64,000 nucleotides of DNA from Mesorhizobium ciceri biovar biserrulae WSM1271 (GTDB lineage: Bacteria > Pseudomonadota > Alphaproteobacteria > Rhizobiales > Rhizobiaceae). This document shows, in pieces, positions 53,244-63,906 of the stretch. The translations under genes were made by a program, and so were the position numbers. The notes beneath the pieces were generated by a model. That model worked only from the letters and a program-made list of their open reading frames with translations. It had not been told where the DNA came from and made no database searches. Location of the stretch: contig NC_014923.1 in assembly GCF_000185905.1 (NCBI RefSeq), positions 434,001 through 498,000 on the forward strand, given 5' to 3'. Positions within the stretch are counted from its first letter, which is position 1. The number at the start of each line of letters is the position of its first letter.

Positions 53244-54014
53244 ATGACCGCAACGCCCCCCGTCTTTATGGATGTCGATGGATCGCGCATCGCGGTGCGC
53301 CATACTGCTGGCTCTACGCCCGGCATCGTCTGGCTCGGCGGCTACAAGTCGGACATGCTGGGCGCGAAGGCGCAGACGCTGTCGGACTGGGCGGCAAAAG
53401 AAGGCCGCGCCTTTCTGCGCCACGATTATTCCGGCCATGGCGAATCCGGCGGCGCCTTTGCCGACGGCACGATTTCGACATGGCTTGCACAAAGCCTTGC
53501 CGTGTTCCGGCATTTCACCAAGGGCAAACAGATCCTGGTCGGCTCCTCGATGGGCGCCTGGATCGCGCTGCGCATGGTGCAGGAATTGCGCAAGGCTGAT
53601 GACAGCAACGTCGCCGGCCTGGTGCTGCTGGCGCCGGCACCGGATTTTACCGCTGAACTGATCGAACCGGTGCTGACCAAGGCGCAGAAGCGCGATCTCG
53701 CCAAAAAAGGTTTCTTCGAAGAGCCGTCGAACTATTCCACGGAACCCTACATCTACACCCGCGCCCTGATCGAGGACGGGCGCGACAACCTGACAATGAC
53801 AGGCCCGATCGACACCCATTGCCCGGTGCATATCCTGCAGGGCCTGGCCGATGCGGATGTGCCGGCAAGCCATGCACTGAAGCTGGTCAGCCTGCTGCCC
53901 GCCGACGACGTGACCCTGTCGCTGATCCCTGACGGCGACCATCGCCTGTCGCGACCGCAGGATCTCGACATGCTGGTGCGGGCCGTCGATGCGATGGCGC
54001 AGAGGGGAAACTGA
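53244..54014 (+). CDS. Alpha/beta hydrolase
   Basis: 256-residue hydrolase. The nucleophile elbow is GSSMGAWIA (Ser about 105), the acid is in LQGLADADVP and the catalytic His in PDGDHRLSRPQ. It has no signal peptide. The ATG at 53244 follows TGAGGAAAA; an in-frame start at 53199 has no good site. Its stop overlaps the BenE ATG (TGATG). Resembles small cytoplasmic esterases or thioesterases (ABHD10-like, as I recall); substrate not known. Confidence 0.83.
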   Translation: MTATPPVFMDVDGSRIAVRHTAGSTPGIVWLGGYKSDMLGAKAQTLSDWAAKEGRAFLRHDYSGHGESGGAFADGTISTWLAQSLAVFRHFTKGKQILVGSSMGAWIALRMVQELRKADDSNVAGLVLLAPAPDFTAELIEPVLTKAQKRDLAKKGFFEEPSNYSTEPYIYTRALIEDGRDNLTMTGPIDTHCPVHILQGLADADVPASHALKLVSLLPADDVTLSLIPDGDHRLSRPQDLDMLVRAVDAMAQRGN

Positions 54015-55156
54015 TGCGCCTTTCCATTCCGATATCCGCCTTCGTCGCGGCGATCGTCGGCTTCGGCGGCACGCTGGCCATCGTCATCGCCGCCGCCAAC
54101 GCAGTCGGCGCGACGCAGATCGAGACGGCAAGCTGGGTGACGACGATCTGCCTGGCCATGGCGATCGAGAGCCTGTGGCTGTCATGGCGAACGAAAATGC
54201 CAGTCATCACCGCCTGGTCGACGCCGGGCCTGGCGCTGATCGCGGCATCGAGCGGCTTTTCGATGGGTGAGGCCGTCGCCGCCTTCATCGTCACCGGCGT
54301 CCTTCTGATCGCCACCGGGCTGTTTCGGCCCCTGACGAAGCTGATCTCGAGAATACCGCCTTCCGTCGCCTCGGGCATGCTGGCCGGTATCGTCGTCACC
54401 TTCGCGCTCAATGCGGTGAAGACCATTCCCATCGACCCGTGGCTGATCCTGCCGCTGATTGCAGCCTTCTTCGTCATCCGCCTGTTCAACCCGGCGCTGT
54501 CGGTGCTGGCGGTGCTGATCGGCGGTGGCCTTGCCGCTTTCCTCACCGGCCGTGTCGGCGGCCTGCCGACACCGGAACTGTCGACGCTGACGCTGATTGC
54601 GCCTGATTTCACCGCCAAGGCGGTGATCGGGCTGGCACTGCCGCTCTATCTCGTCACCATGGCTTCGCAGAACCTGTCCGGCCTCGCCGTGCTGCGCGCC
54701 GCCGGCTACCATCCGGAGCCCGGCCCGCTGATCGGCGTCACCGGCCTGTTTTCGCTGCTGTCGGCGCCGTTCGGCGGCTCGACCACCAATCTGGCGGCGA
54801 TCTCGGCGGCGATCTGCACCGGGCCGGACGTCCACCCCGACCCCGCCGAGCGCTGGAAGACCGGGCCGTTCTATGCGCTCGCCTATCTCATCTTTGCGAT
54901 TTTCGGCGCTTCGCTGGTGGCGATCTTCGCGGTGCTGCCACAGAGCCTGATCGTACTGGTGGCGGGCCTGGCGCTGATGGCGTCGCTCGCCAACGCGCTT
55001 TCTATCGCGCTGAAGGAAGAGGCGGATCGCATGGCCGCCACCGTCACCTTTGTCGTCACCGCGTCGGGTCTGACGCTGTTCGGCGTTGGCGCCGCATTCT
55101 GGGGCCTGATTGCCGGGCTGGTCGTGCTTTTCCTCGATATGATCAAAAAGCGATAA
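54014..55156 (+). CDS. benE: BenE family benzoate/H+ symporter-like transporter
   Basis: 380-residue inner-membrane protein with about eleven hydrophobic helices, and conserved PVITAWSTPGLALIA near the N-terminus, GLALPLYLVTMASQNLSG and FGGSTTNLAAISAAIC, all typical of BenE. It would take up benzoate or a related aromatic acid. No aromatic-ring degradation gene lies in the window, so the real substrate may differ. Coupled to the hydrolase upstream. Confidence 0.87.
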   Translation: MRLSIPISAFVAAIVGFGGTLAIVIAAANAVGATQIETASWVTTICLAMAIESLWLSWRTKMPVITAWSTPGLALIAASSGFSMGEAVAAFIVTGVLLIATGLFRPLTKLISRIPPSVASGMLAGIVVTFALNAVKTIPIDPWLILPLIAAFFVIRLFNPALSVLAVLIGGGLAAFLTGRVGGLPTPELSTLTLIAPDFTAKAVIGLALPLYLVTMASQNLSGLAVLRAAGYHPEPGPLIGVTGLFSLLSAPFGGSTTNLAAISAAICTGPDVHPDPAERWKTGPFYALAYLIFAIFGASLVAIFAVLPQSLIVLVAGLALMASLANALSIALKEEADRMAATVTFVVTASGLTLFGVGAAFWGLIAGLVVLFLDMIKKR

Positions 55157-55273
55157 ACATTTCAGATGCTTGTCCGGATTTGGCGGACATTGTCTTGAAT
55201 CGCCGTTTTTCTCTTCCCATTTCGATTCCACGCAGCCGGGTTTGGCTGTCTCCAACCGAAGGAATGGGAGAAA

Positions 55274-55756
55274 ATGAACACATCCGCATTGATCCGTCCG
55301 GCCTGGACGCCGGCAACCATCGCGTTGATGGTTGTGGGTTTCATGGTGTTCTGGCCACTCGGCTTCGCCATGCTCGCCTACATCATCTGGGGCGACCGCC
55401 TCGATGGCTTCAAGCGTGACGTCAACCGCGCGACCGACGGCATCTTCGCCGGTTGCCGCCGCGGTTCCGACAAGGCCGCGCGCTGGGGCAATGGTTCCGC
55501 CCGCACCGGCAACGTCGCTTTCGACGACTGGCGCGAAAAGGAACTTGAGCGGCTGAACGAAGAGCGCCGCAAGCTCGACGAGATGCTGACCCAGTTCGAC
55601 GAATACGCCCGCGAATTGCGCCGCGCCAAGGACCAGGACGAGTTCGACCGGTTCATGGCCAACCGCAACAAGTCGACGGCTCCGACGAAGACCGATCCGG
55701 GCACTGGAACGACGACCACCAAGCGTGGCAAGGGTTCGAACCTGCTTGACGACTGA
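55274..55756 (+). CDS. DUF2852 membrane protein
   Basis: 160 residues with one membrane helix (about 17-40, ALMVVGFMVFWPLGFAMLAY), a basic segment, and a helical, likely coiled-coil, stretch (about 85-125, rich in Glu, Arg and Leu), ending in a Thr/Lys-rich tail. Matches DUF2852 as I recall from alphaproteobacteria. A hairpin terminator follows. Function unknown. Confidence 0.82.
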   Translation: MNTSALIRPAWTPATIALMVVGFMVFWPLGFAMLAYIIWGDRLDGFKRDVNRATDGIFAGCRRGSDKAARWGNGSARTGNVAFDDWREKELERLNEERRKLDEMLTQFDEYARELRRAKDQDEFDRFMANRNKSTAPTKTDPGTGTTTTKRGKGSNLLDD

Positions 55757-55782
55757 GATCCGGCGACTGGTCACATCGTGAA

Positions 55783-55817
55783 AAAACGGCGTCGCGCGAG
55801 CGGCGCCGTTTCTTTTT
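55783..55817 (+). terminator. Intrinsic terminator after the DUF2852 gene
   Basis: AAACGGCG pairs with CGCCGTTT around a GC-rich inner part, followed by CTTTTTT. It lies 27 bases after the stop codon. Confidence 0.85.
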
Positions 55818-55856
55818 TGTTCTAGTCGTTTTTCTCGAATCGCGTATCGTCCCGCC

Positions 55857-56615
55857 ATGACTCTCGGCTTCTTTCGCAATCTGACAAAGCCCAAGCCCAC
55901 GCCTGTCGTGGAGCGCGAATATTGCGTCGCCGGTCGCACGCTGCCGCTCAAGATCGTCGAGAGCGCCAGGGCGCGCCGAATGACGCTGCGTATCGATTCA
56001 GGCGGCCAGGGTCTGCGCATCACCGTGCCGCCAGGCCTGCGCCGCGGCGAAGTGGACAGGTTCCTCGAGCGGCACCAGGACTGGCTGGAGCAGCGACTGG
56101 CCAAGGTGCCGACGCGGCCGCAAGTGCGGCCCGGCATCAGGATCCCGGTGCGCGGCGTGCCGCACCGCATCGTCCATGAACCGTCAAAGCGCGGCACCGT
56201 CACCGTGTCGCGCGACGAACGTGGTCCGCTCTTGATCGTGCATGGCGACCGCATACATCTGCCGCGCCGCCTCGCCGATTTCCTCAAGCGCGAGGCCAAG
56301 AAGGAAATCGAGAAGCTGGTGGCCAAGCACACCGAGGCGCTTGGCAAGCGCGCCAAGGCGATCCGCTTCAAGGACACGTCAAGCCGCTGGGGGTCATGCA
56401 CCTCCGAAGGCAATCTGTCCTTTTCCTGGCGCATCATGATGGCGCCGTCGCCGGTCATCAACTATCTCGTCGCGCATGAAGTGGCGCATCTCAAGGAGAT
56501 GAACCACGGCCCGAAATTCTGGAAACTGTGCGAAAAGCTCTGCCCCGACACCGATCGCTGCAAGGACTGGCTGAAGCGCAATGGCGGTGCGCTGCAGGCG
56601 ATCATGTTCGAGTAG
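55857..56615 (+). CDS. YgjP-like zinc metalloprotease (SprT/M48-related)
   Basis: 252-residue protein. The zinc site HEVAHLKEMNH (His207, Glu208, His211) and the further NHGPKFW are those of the YgjP/WLM group. The N-terminal half is basic and lacks a membrane helix, so it is likely cytoplasmic. Substrates are not known for this family. It is a single gene convergent with the small protein at 56620. Confidence 0.85.
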   Translation: MTLGFFRNLTKPKPTPVVEREYCVAGRTLPLKIVESARARRMTLRIDSGGQGLRITVPPGLRRGEVDRFLERHQDWLEQRLAKVPTRPQVRPGIRIPVRGVPHRIVHEPSKRGTVTVSRDERGPLLIVHGDRIHLPRRLADFLKREAKKEIEKLVAKHTEALGKRAKAIRFKDTSSRWGSCTSEGNLSFSWRIMMAPSPVINYLVAHEVAHLKEMNHGPKFWKLCEKLCPDTDRCKDWLKRNGGALQAIMFE

Positions 56616-56619
56616 ATCG

Positions 56620-56838
56620 CTAATCGTCGTTGGCGGCGTTCAAGTCTTCGGGCCGCAACCCCTCATCGCCATGATGCGGCCACGGCAGGAAATTGCCGTC
56701 GAACTCATCGCCGCCGAAATAGTCGAGCGCGCGGTGCGCCTCGGCGCCATTGAAGGCGGCCTTGTCGATCAGGTGCGCGATGACCTCGCGCGCCTGCGCA
56801 ATCTTCTGCCTGAGTTCGGCTACGGTTCTGTCGGCCAT
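56620..56838 (-). CDS. Small hypothetical protein (72 residues)
   Basis: Begins MADRTVAELRQKIAQAREVI, a helical, charged segment, and ends acidic (GDEGLRPEDLNAANDD). A GGGAG site lies before the ATG at 56838. The stop is four bases from that of the YgjP-like gene. No family recognised. Confidence 0.6.
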   Translation of the reverse strand: MADRTVAELRQKIAQAREVIAHLIDKAAFNGAEAHRALDYFGGDEFDGNFLPWPHHGDEGLRPEDLNAANDD

Positions 56839-56950
56839 GATCGTGCTCCCGCCTTGCGTCCTGTCCATCCATAGGTAGCGCCTTTGGCCGTGCCGGCAAA
56901 CAGCATGCTTTTTCTCGACTCTTATCGCTTTTCATGCCAATTCCCGCGCC

Positions 56951-57610
56951 ATGGCACTCGACATCAAAATCTGCGGCTTGAGGACCGACGCGGCAATGGC
57001 CGCGGCGCTGGCCGGCGGCGCCAGCCATGTCGGGTTTATCTTCTTCGCCAAAAGCCCGCGCTATGTCGAACCTGGCGAGGCTGGCCGTCTGCACGAGGCC
57101 GCGCGCGGCAAGGCGATGGCGGTTGCCGTCACCGTCGATGCCGGCGACGCCTTCCTGGATGAAATCGTTGCCAAAATGCAGCCCGACATGCTGCAGCTGC
57201 ACGGCGCGGAAACGCCCGAGCGCGTCGCCGAGCTCAAAGCCCGCTATGGCCTGCCGGTGATGAAGGCGCTGCCGCTCAGCGAGGCCGCCGATCTCGAACG
57301 AATGAAGCCATTCATCGGCATAGCCGACCGGTTCCTGTTCGACGCCAAGCCGCCGAAAGGCTCCGAACTGCCGGGCGGCAATGGTGTTGCCTTCGACTGG
57401 CGCATTCTCGCCGGCCTTGACGGCGGCGTCGATTACATGCTTTCCGGTGGGCTCAACGCCGCCAATATCGGCGATGCCCTTCGGCTTGCCAACCCGCCTG
57501 GGATCGACATTTCTTCAGGCGTGGAAAGCGCGCCGGGCGTCAAGGATCCGGCGCTGATCGAACAGTTTTTCCGGGCCGTCAGGGCCGCGCGGAACACCCG
57601 CGCAGCCTAG
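56951..57610 (+). CDS. trpF: Phosphoribosylanthranilate isomerase
   Basis: 219-residue TIM-barrel enzyme of tryptophan synthesis, third step. IKICGLRTD at the N-terminus carries the catalytic Cys, [12 protein letters not shown] and the acid Asp in [14 protein letters not shown] are in place, and [10 protein letters not shown] binds phosphate. First of trpF-trpB-trpA-accD-folC. A hairpin repeat separates it from trpB. Confidence 0.95.
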   Translation: MALDIKICGLRTDAAMAAALAGGASHVGFIFFAKSPRYVEPGEAGRLHEAARGKAMAVAVTVDAGDAFLDEIVAKMQPDMLQLHGAETPERVAELKARYGLPVMKALPLSEAADLERMKPFIGIADRFLFDAKPPKGSELPGGNGVAFDWRILAGLDGGVDYMLSGGLNAANIGDALRLANPPGIDISSGVESAPGVKDPALIEQFFRAVRAARNTRAA

Positions 57611-57625
57611 TGGTGCCTCAAACCA

Positions 57626-57672
57626 GAGCATGTCCCGGAAAAGTGGGAACCGGTTTTCCGACAAGGACATGC
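57626..57672. repeat. Interspersed hairpin repeat between trpF and trpB
   Basis: GAGCATGTCC and GGACATGC form the outer arms; GGAAAAGTGGGAACCGGTTTTCC is a self-complementary core with mirrored GGAAAA and TTTTCC. Same family as the copies at 30296 and 51214. Confidence 0.75.
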
Positions 57673-57701
57673 CTCATAGTCAAGATGCCAGGAGATCGGC
57701 G

Positions 57702-58952
<1,251 letters not shown>

Positions 58953-58954
58953 TC

Positions 58955-59794
58955 ATGGCCACCCGCATCGACCGCCGCATGGCGAAGCTCAGGAACGAAG
59001 GCCGCCCGGCGCTCGTCACCTATTTCATGGGCGGCGACCCCGACTACGACACCTCTTTGTCGATCATGAAGGCGTTGCCGGGCGCAGGTTCCGATATTAT
59101 CGAGCTCGGCATGCCGTTTTCCGATCCGATGGCCGACGGCCCGGCGATCCAGGCGGCGGGCTTGCGGGCGCTGAAAGGCGGCCAGACGCTGGCCAAGACG
59201 CTGAAGATGGCGGCCGACTTCCGCGCCGGCGACAATGAAACGCCGATCGTGCTGATGGGCTACTACAATCCGATCTACATCTATGGCGTCGACCGCTTCC
59301 TCAAGGACGCGATCGCCAGCGGCATCGACGGGCTGATTGTCGTCGACCTGCCCCCGGAGATGGATGAGGAACTGTGCATTCCGGCATTGAAAGCCGGCAT
59401 CAACTTCATCCGGCTGGCGACGCCGACCACCGACGACAAACGCCTGCCCAAGGTGCTGCAGAACACGTCGGGCTTCGTCTATTACGTGTCGATGACCGGC
59501 ATCACCGGCTCGGCGCTGGCCGACACCGGCAAGGTGGCGGCGGCGGTCAAGCGCATCAAGGGCCACACCGACCTGCCGGTCTGCGTCGGCTTCGGCGTCA
59601 AGACCGCCGAGCAGGCCCGGGTGATCGGCGCCAATGCCGACGGCGTCGTCGTCGGCACCGCGATCGTCAATGCGGTGGCCAATGTGCTGGGGCCGAAGGG
59701 CGAGAAGACCGCCGATCCGGCCGAGGCCGTCGCCACGCTGGTCAGCGGGCTTGCGCAAGGCGTGCGCTCGGCCCGCCTTGCTGCTGCCGAATAG
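58955..59794 (+). CDS. trpA: Tryptophan synthase alpha chain
   Basis: 279-residue TIM barrel that cleaves indole-3-glycerol phosphate to indole. Catalytic Glu50 ([11 protein letters not shown]) and Asp61 (MADGPAIQ) are present, and GFGVKTAEQ binds phosphate. Forms the alpha2beta2 complex with TrpB. A repeat fills most of the gap to accD. Confidence 0.96.
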   Translation: MATRIDRRMAKLRNEGRPALVTYFMGGDPDYDTSLSIMKALPGAGSDIIELGMPFSDPMADGPAIQAAGLRALKGGQTLAKTLKMAADFRAGDNETPIVLMGYYNPIYIYGVDRFLKDAIASGIDGLIVVDLPPEMDEELCIPALKAGINFIRLATPTTDDKRLPKVLQNTSGFVYYVSMTGITGSALADTGKVAAAVKRIKGHTDLPVCVGFGVKTAEQARVIGANADGVVVGTAIVNAVANVLGPKGEKTADPAEAVATLVSGLAQGVRSARLAAAE

Positions 59795-59812
59795 TTTCCC
59801 TACGTCAGGTCT

Positions 59813-59861
59813 TGTGCATGCCGTTATCCCAGAACCGGTCCCACTTTTGGGCGACATGCAT
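59813..59861. repeat. Interspersed hairpin repeat between trpA and accD
   Basis: TGTGCATGCC at one end and GGCGACATGCAT at the other form the arms. The inner CCCAGAACCGGTCCCACTTT is the reverse complement of the core seen at 57626-57672, with some changes. A truncated copy lies at 29781-29804. Confidence 0.7.
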
Positions 59862-59894
59862 TAGCAACTCTTCGTCAGGACAGGAGCCGAAGCG

Positions 59895-60821
59895 ATGAAC
59901 TGGATCACCAATTACGTTCGCCCGAAGATTAATTCGATGCTCGGCCGGCGCACCGACATGCCCGAGAACCTCTGGATCAAGGATCCGGAGACCGGCGAGA
60001 TGGTGTTCCACAAGGACCTGGAATCGAACCAGTTCGTCATTCCCTCGTCCGGTCATCACATGAAGATCTCGGCCAAGGAGCGGCTGAAATTCTTCTTCGA
60101 TGGCGGCAAATACGAGACCCTGGACAACCCGAAGGTGATGCAGGATCCGCTGAAATTCCGCGACGAGAAGCGCTATGTCGACCGGTTGAAGGACGCCAAG
60201 GCCAAGACCGGCCTTGAGGACGCGATCATCAATGCGCTGGGCACCGTCGAGGGTCTGCCGGTTGTGGTCACGGTGCAGGACTTCGCCTTCATGGGCGGCT
60301 CGCTCGGCATGGCCGCTGGCGACGCCATCGTGCACGGCTTCGAAGTGGCCCTGCAGCGCAAGCGGCCGCTGATCCTGTTTGCCGCTTCCGGCGGCGCCCG
60401 CATGCAGGAAGGTATTTTGTCCCTGATGCAATTGCCGCGGACAACGGTCGGTGTCGACCGGCTGAAGGAAGCCGGCCTGCCCTACATTGTCGTTTTGACC
60501 AACCCGACCACGGGCGGCGTGACCGCCTCCTACGCCATGCTGGGCGACGTGCACATCGCCGAGCCCGGCGCGCTGATCGGCTTTGCCGGACCGCGCGTCA
60601 TCGAACAGACGATCCGCGAGAAACTGCCCGATGGCTTCCAGCGCTCCGAATATCTGATGGAGCACGGCATGGTCGACATGGTCGTATCCAGGCTGGAAAT
60701 GCGTGAAACGATCGCGCGCCTGCTCAAGATGCTGCTCAAGCTGCCGGAAGAGCAAAAAACGCTGGAGCCGGAAATCCTGCCGCCGGCGGTGGTTGCCGCG
60801 GAAGCTCGGCCGCAAGCCTGA
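59895..60821 (+). CDS. accD: Acetyl-CoA carboxylase carboxyltransferase beta subunit
   Basis: 308-residue subunit that, with AccA, moves the carboxyl from biotin to acetyl-CoA in fatty acid synthesis. The crotonase-like core has [21 protein letters not shown] and [11 protein letters not shown]. The N-terminal zinc-ribbon region aligns by position ([20 protein letters not shown]), but all four cysteines are missing, and in fact the whole protein has no Cys. A GGAGC site precedes the ATG. Confidence 0.95.
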   Translation: MNWITNYVRPKINSMLGRRTDMPENLWIKDPETGEMVFHKDLESNQFVIPSSGHHMKISAKERLKFFFDGGKYETLDNPKVMQDPLKFRDEKRYVDRLKDAKAKTGLEDAIINALGTVEGLPVVVTVQDFAFMGGSLGMAAGDAIVHGFEVALQRKRPLILFAASGGARMQEGILSLMQLPRTTVGVDRLKEAGLPYIVVLTNPTTGGVTASYAMLGDVHIAEPGALIGFAGPRVIEQTIREKLPDGFQRSEYLMEHGMVDMVVSRLEMRETIARLLKMLLKLPEEQKTLEPEILPPAVVAAEARPQA

Positions 60822-60939
60822 AGCGACACGAAGCGCCGCGACCGCGATTGCACGAGGGCTTCGGCGCGCTGTAGCCTTTGATTGCCATGGCCATCCGAAA
60901 CCGATTCTGGTTTTCAGGCTCATGCGCTAGGATTCCACC

Positions 60940-62265
60940 ATGACGACGCTTGCCGCCGACCGCGAAATCGAAGCCCTGATGGCGCTTCATCCGAAAGGCT
61001 TCGACCTTTCGCTCGACCGCATTTCGCGGCTGCTGGAGCGGCTTGACAATCCGCAGGACCGGCTGCCCCCGGTCATCCACATCGCCGGCACCAACGGCAA
61101 AGGTTCGTGCGCAGCCTTTTCACGCGCCCTGCTCGAGGCTGCGGACTACCGCGTCCATGTCCACACCTCGCCGCATCTGGTCAACTGGCATGAGCGCTAC
61201 CGGCTGGCCGCCGATGGCGGCGGCAGGCTGGTCGAGGACAGGGTTTTCGCCGATGCCATTGCCCGTGCGGCCAGGGCCAATGAAGGCGAGAAGATCACCG
61301 TCTTCGAGATCCTCACCGCCGTCACCTTCCTGTTGTTTTCCGAACACCAGGCCGACGCTGCGATCATCGAAGTCGGGCTCGGCGGCCGCTTCGACGCGAC
61401 CAATGTCATCAAGGAGCCGGCCGTGTCGGTGATCATGCCGGTGTCGCTCGACCACGAGGCCTATCTCGGCGACCGGGTCGAACTGATCGCGGCCGAAAAG
61501 GCCGGTATCATCAAGCCCGGCTGTCCGGTGGTCATCGGCGCGCAGGAGAGCGAAACGGCGCTGCAGGTGCTGATCGAAACCGCCGAGCGGCTTGAATGCC
61601 CCACCTTCGTCTACGGCCAAGACTTCCTTGCCTTCGAGGAAAACGGCCGCATGGTCTACCAGGACGAAGACGGCTTGATGGACCTGCCGCCGCCCAGGCT
61701 GCCCGGCCGCCACCAGTTCGCCAATGCGGCGGCGGCGATCGCCGCGGTCAAAGCGGCCGGTTTCGAGATCAGCCATCGCGCCGCCGAAAAGGCGATGGTC
61801 AATGTCGCCTGGCCCGGCCGCATGCAGAAGCTGGCGCAGGGCCGGCTGGCCGAACTGGCACCCAAGGGCGCCGATATCTGGCTCGACGGCGGCCACAATC
61901 CCGGTGCCGGCGTGGTGGTTGCCGAAGCGCTGGCCGAGCAGGAAGAGAAGAACCCGCGTCCGCTGTTCCTCATCTCGGGCATGATCAACACCAAGGACCA
62001 GAGCGGCTATTTCCGTGCCTTCAAGGGCCTCGCCCGGCATGTCTACACGGTGCCGGTGAGCCTCAGCGAGGCCGGCGTGCCGAACGACGAACTGGCGATC
62101 CGCGCAACGGAAGCCGGGCTGACCGCCGAGCCGGTGAGTTCCGTCGCCAGCGCGCTGATGCTGCTGCGCGACACCTGGGACGGCCCGTCGCCACGCATCC
62201 TGATCAGCGGTTCGTTGTATCTGACCGGAGCGGTGCTGGCCGAGAACGGCACCCCGCCGACCTGA
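60940..62265 (+). CDS. folC: Folylpolyglutamate synthase / dihydrofolate synthase
   Basis: 441-residue ligase adding glutamate to folates. The P-loop is HIAGTNGKGSCAAF (about residues 44-57). DHEAYLGDRVELIAAEKAGI and WLDGGHNPGAG are the other Mur-ligase-like motifs. It is the last plus-strand gene of the trp-acc-fol group; the 118-base gap after accD contains another weak hairpin, with no clear promoter. Confidence 0.95.
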   Translation: MTTLAADREIEALMALHPKGFDLSLDRISRLLERLDNPQDRLPPVIHIAGTNGKGSCAAFSRALLEAADYRVHVHTSPHLVNWHERYRLAADGGGRLVEDRVFADAIARAARANEGEKITVFEILTAVTFLLFSEHQADAAIIEVGLGGRFDATNVIKEPAVSVIMPVSLDHEAYLGDRVELIAAEKAGIIKPGCPVVIGAQESETALQVLIETAERLECPTFVYGQDFLAFEENGRMVYQDEDGLMDLPPPRLPGRHQFANAAAAIAAVKAAGFEISHRAAEKAMVNVAWPGRMQKLAQGRLAELAPKGADIWLDGGHNPGAGVVVAEALAEQEEKNPRPLFLISGMINTKDQSGYFRAFKGLARHVYTVPVSLSEAGVPNDELAIRATEAGLTAEPVSSVASALMLLRDTWDGPSPRILISGSLYLTGAVLAENGTPPT

Positions 62266-62329
62266 AGCAGGCGACTATTCATGCCTTGGGTGGCTGCGGC
62301 GGCTGAGGCCGAACCTTGGCTTTCGACCT

Positions 62330-62743
62330 TCAGAAATCCCACGGTGAGATCAGATCAAGGCTGGTGGTGCCAAAGTCGCTGAGATTGCGCGTTGCCAGCC
62401 GGCCACCGTTCACGCGCGCTATCGCCGCAATCATGCCATCGGGGGCTGACATGCCGCGACCTTGGCGTGTCGCGGCCCCCATGATCTCGCCGTAAGCCAA
62501 GGCAGCATCTTCAGTCAATCCAAAAATCCGGCCGGCAAATCGATGGCGCCACCGGGAAAGTCCCTGCTCCAGCCGATCGGCACGCTCATCAGGCCGTATT
62601 TTTTGGATGCCGAAGGCGATTTCAGCAATCGTCACTGTGGGAAGGGCCAGTTCAGCGTCATTGCGGACAAGCCACGCCAGGACAGCTTGGTCCGGCGCCT
62701 TCTTCAGACTCTCCGAAATCACGTTGGTATCGACGAAAATCAA
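62330..62743 (-). CDS. PIN-domain toxin (VapC/FitB-like)
   Basis: 137-residue putative ribonuclease. The acidic metal ligands are seen in FVDTNVISE (Asp5), IAEIAFG (Glu about 41), and SAPDGMIAA (Asp about 102), with a last one in RNLSDFG. FitB/VapC types cut tRNA or other RNA when their antitoxin is lost. Its ATG overlaps the antitoxin stop as ATGA. Confidence 0.9.
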   Translation of the reverse strand: MIFVDTNVISESLKKAPDQAVLAWLVRNDAELALPTVTIAEIAFGIQKIRPDERADRLEQGLSRWRHRFAGRIFGLTEDAALAYGEIMGAATRQGRGMSAPDGMIAAIARVNGGRLATRNLSDFGTTSLDLISPWDF

Positions 62744-62988
62744 AGCTCAAGTCCCGAATGAACCTGGCGGCCTTCGCGAATGATCTTTTCCAGATCGATG
62801 TCGGCGCCATGGTTTGCAGTCAAGCTGGCATAGAAGGTGGAAGCAGGTTCACGGCCAGCTTCACGAATTTCGTAGGATTCGAGCGCACGTTCGACCACAT
62901 CGGCTATCGAACGATTTTCACGACGAGCAAGTCTATGAGCCAAGTCGCGTGCTTTTGCGCTTCGGACTGAGAGTTGTGGTTCGGCCAT
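62740..62988 (-). CDS. Antitoxin partner (VapB/FitA-like, ribbon-helix-helix)
   Basis: 82-residue protein. The N-terminal LSVRSAKARDLAHRLARREN with RSIADVVERALESYE fits a ribbon-helix-helix DNA-binding domain; the C-terminal half would wrap the toxin. Likely represses its own operon. Located between folC and trxA, genes that in relatives lie close together. Confidence 0.83.
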   Translation of the reverse strand: MAEPQLSVRSAKARDLAHRLARRENRSIADVVERALESYEIREAGREPASTFYASLTANHGADIDLEKIIREGRQVHSGLEL

Positions 62989-63096
62989 TTCGAACTCCCT
63001 TTTAGAACGGATATAGGCCGATCCACCGCTGCCATCAAGGTGGCAGTTGATGGCGTGCCATCACGCGGTGGATTTCCAGCGCATTGATAGGCGGCG

Positions 63097-63378
63097 TTAC
63101 TTCAACTCTATCTCGATAAACGCGTATTCGCCTTCATTGGCGTTGATGACGTCGTGCTCTACGCCCTCCTTGCGGAAATAGGGCGCGCCCTTCTTCATCT
63201 CGGCAAAGGATTCGCCGTCCTTGGTCAACAGCTTCACCTTGCCGTCCATCAGCGGCACGACGACATAGTCGTGGCCGTGGCGATGCCAGCCGGTGTTCTC
63301 GCCCGGCGCGAAGCGGTATTCGGTGACGATGACACGCTCGTTGTCGATGAAGACGGTGGCCTTGGCGGATCCGGTCAT
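63097..63378 (-). CDS. Cupin-domain protein
   Basis: 93-residue single-domain cupin. The metal site is GENTGWHRHGHDYVVVPL (three His and a Glu in the common pattern), followed by the second motif around GVEHDVINANEGE. A CAGGAGAAC site precedes the ATG at 63378. Small cupins serve as sensors or oxygenase-like enzymes; no substrate can be named. Confidence 0.85.
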   Translation of the reverse strand: MTGSAKATVFIDNERVIVTEYRFAPGENTGWHRHGHDYVVVPLMDGKVKLLTKDGESFAEMKKGAPYFRKEGVEHDVINANEGEYAFIEIELK

Positions 63379-63461
63379 GGAGTTCTCCTGTCTGCCTCGA
63401 GCAGATGACATGGAGTGCCCGGATGCGAGAGCCAGAGCCACGCACCGATGACGCCAACAAA

Positions 63462-63484
63462 AAGCCCGGCGCGAGGCCGGGCTT
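63462..63484 (-). terminator. Intrinsic terminator after trxA
   Basis: A nine-base stem, AAGCCCGGC with GCCGGGCTT around GCGAG, lies 22 bases after the trxA stop. Downstream on the minus strand the sequence is TTTTGTTG. Confidence 0.85.
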
Positions 63485-63506
63485 GATACCAGGAATTTCA
63501 GATGGG

Positions 63507-63830
63507 TCAGGCGAGGTTGCCATTGATCCAGTGCGACAGCGCGGTCTTCGGCGCGGCACCGACCTTCATGTCGGCCATTTCGCCGCCCTTGAAGATCATC
63601 AGCGTCGGGATCGAGCGCACGCCGAACTGGGCGGCAAGCTCCGGATTCTCGTCGATGTTGAGCTTGGCGATCTTGACCTTGGCGCCAAGTTCGGTGGCGA
63701 TATCTTCGAGCGCCGGCGCAATCATCTTGCAGGGACCGCACCATTCCGCCCAGAAATCGACGACGACCGGTACGTTGGCGTCAAGCACGTCAGCCTGGAA
63801 GTTGCTCTTGTCGACCTTCACGGTTGCCAT
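63507..63830 (-). CDS. trxA: Thioredoxin
   Basis: 107-residue thioredoxin with the active site WCGPC (Cys about 32 and 35) and the cis-Pro segment [12 protein letters not shown]. Reduces disulfides in the cytoplasm. The start at 63830 matches the usual N-terminus, and AAAGG lies upstream. The order addA then trxA is standard in rhizobia. Confidence 0.96.
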   Translation of the reverse strand: MATVKVDKSNFQADVLDANVPVVVDFWAEWCGPCKMIAPALEDIATELGAKVKIAKLNIDENPELAAQFGVRSIPTLMIFKGGEMADMKVGAAPKTALSHWINGNLA

Positions 63831-63906
63831 ATGGAAAAATCCTTTTGAAAGTTTTTGTCCCACCAAATGTGGTGGTGATCGCGCCCTTCTTCAAGCAGGT
63901 GTTGTG

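Noticed and set aside
54182..56461. 759-residue minus-strand frame across benE, DUF2852 and the metalloprotease
   Set aside because: It spans three well-supported plus-strand genes and a terminator; its translation is low-complexity and charged.
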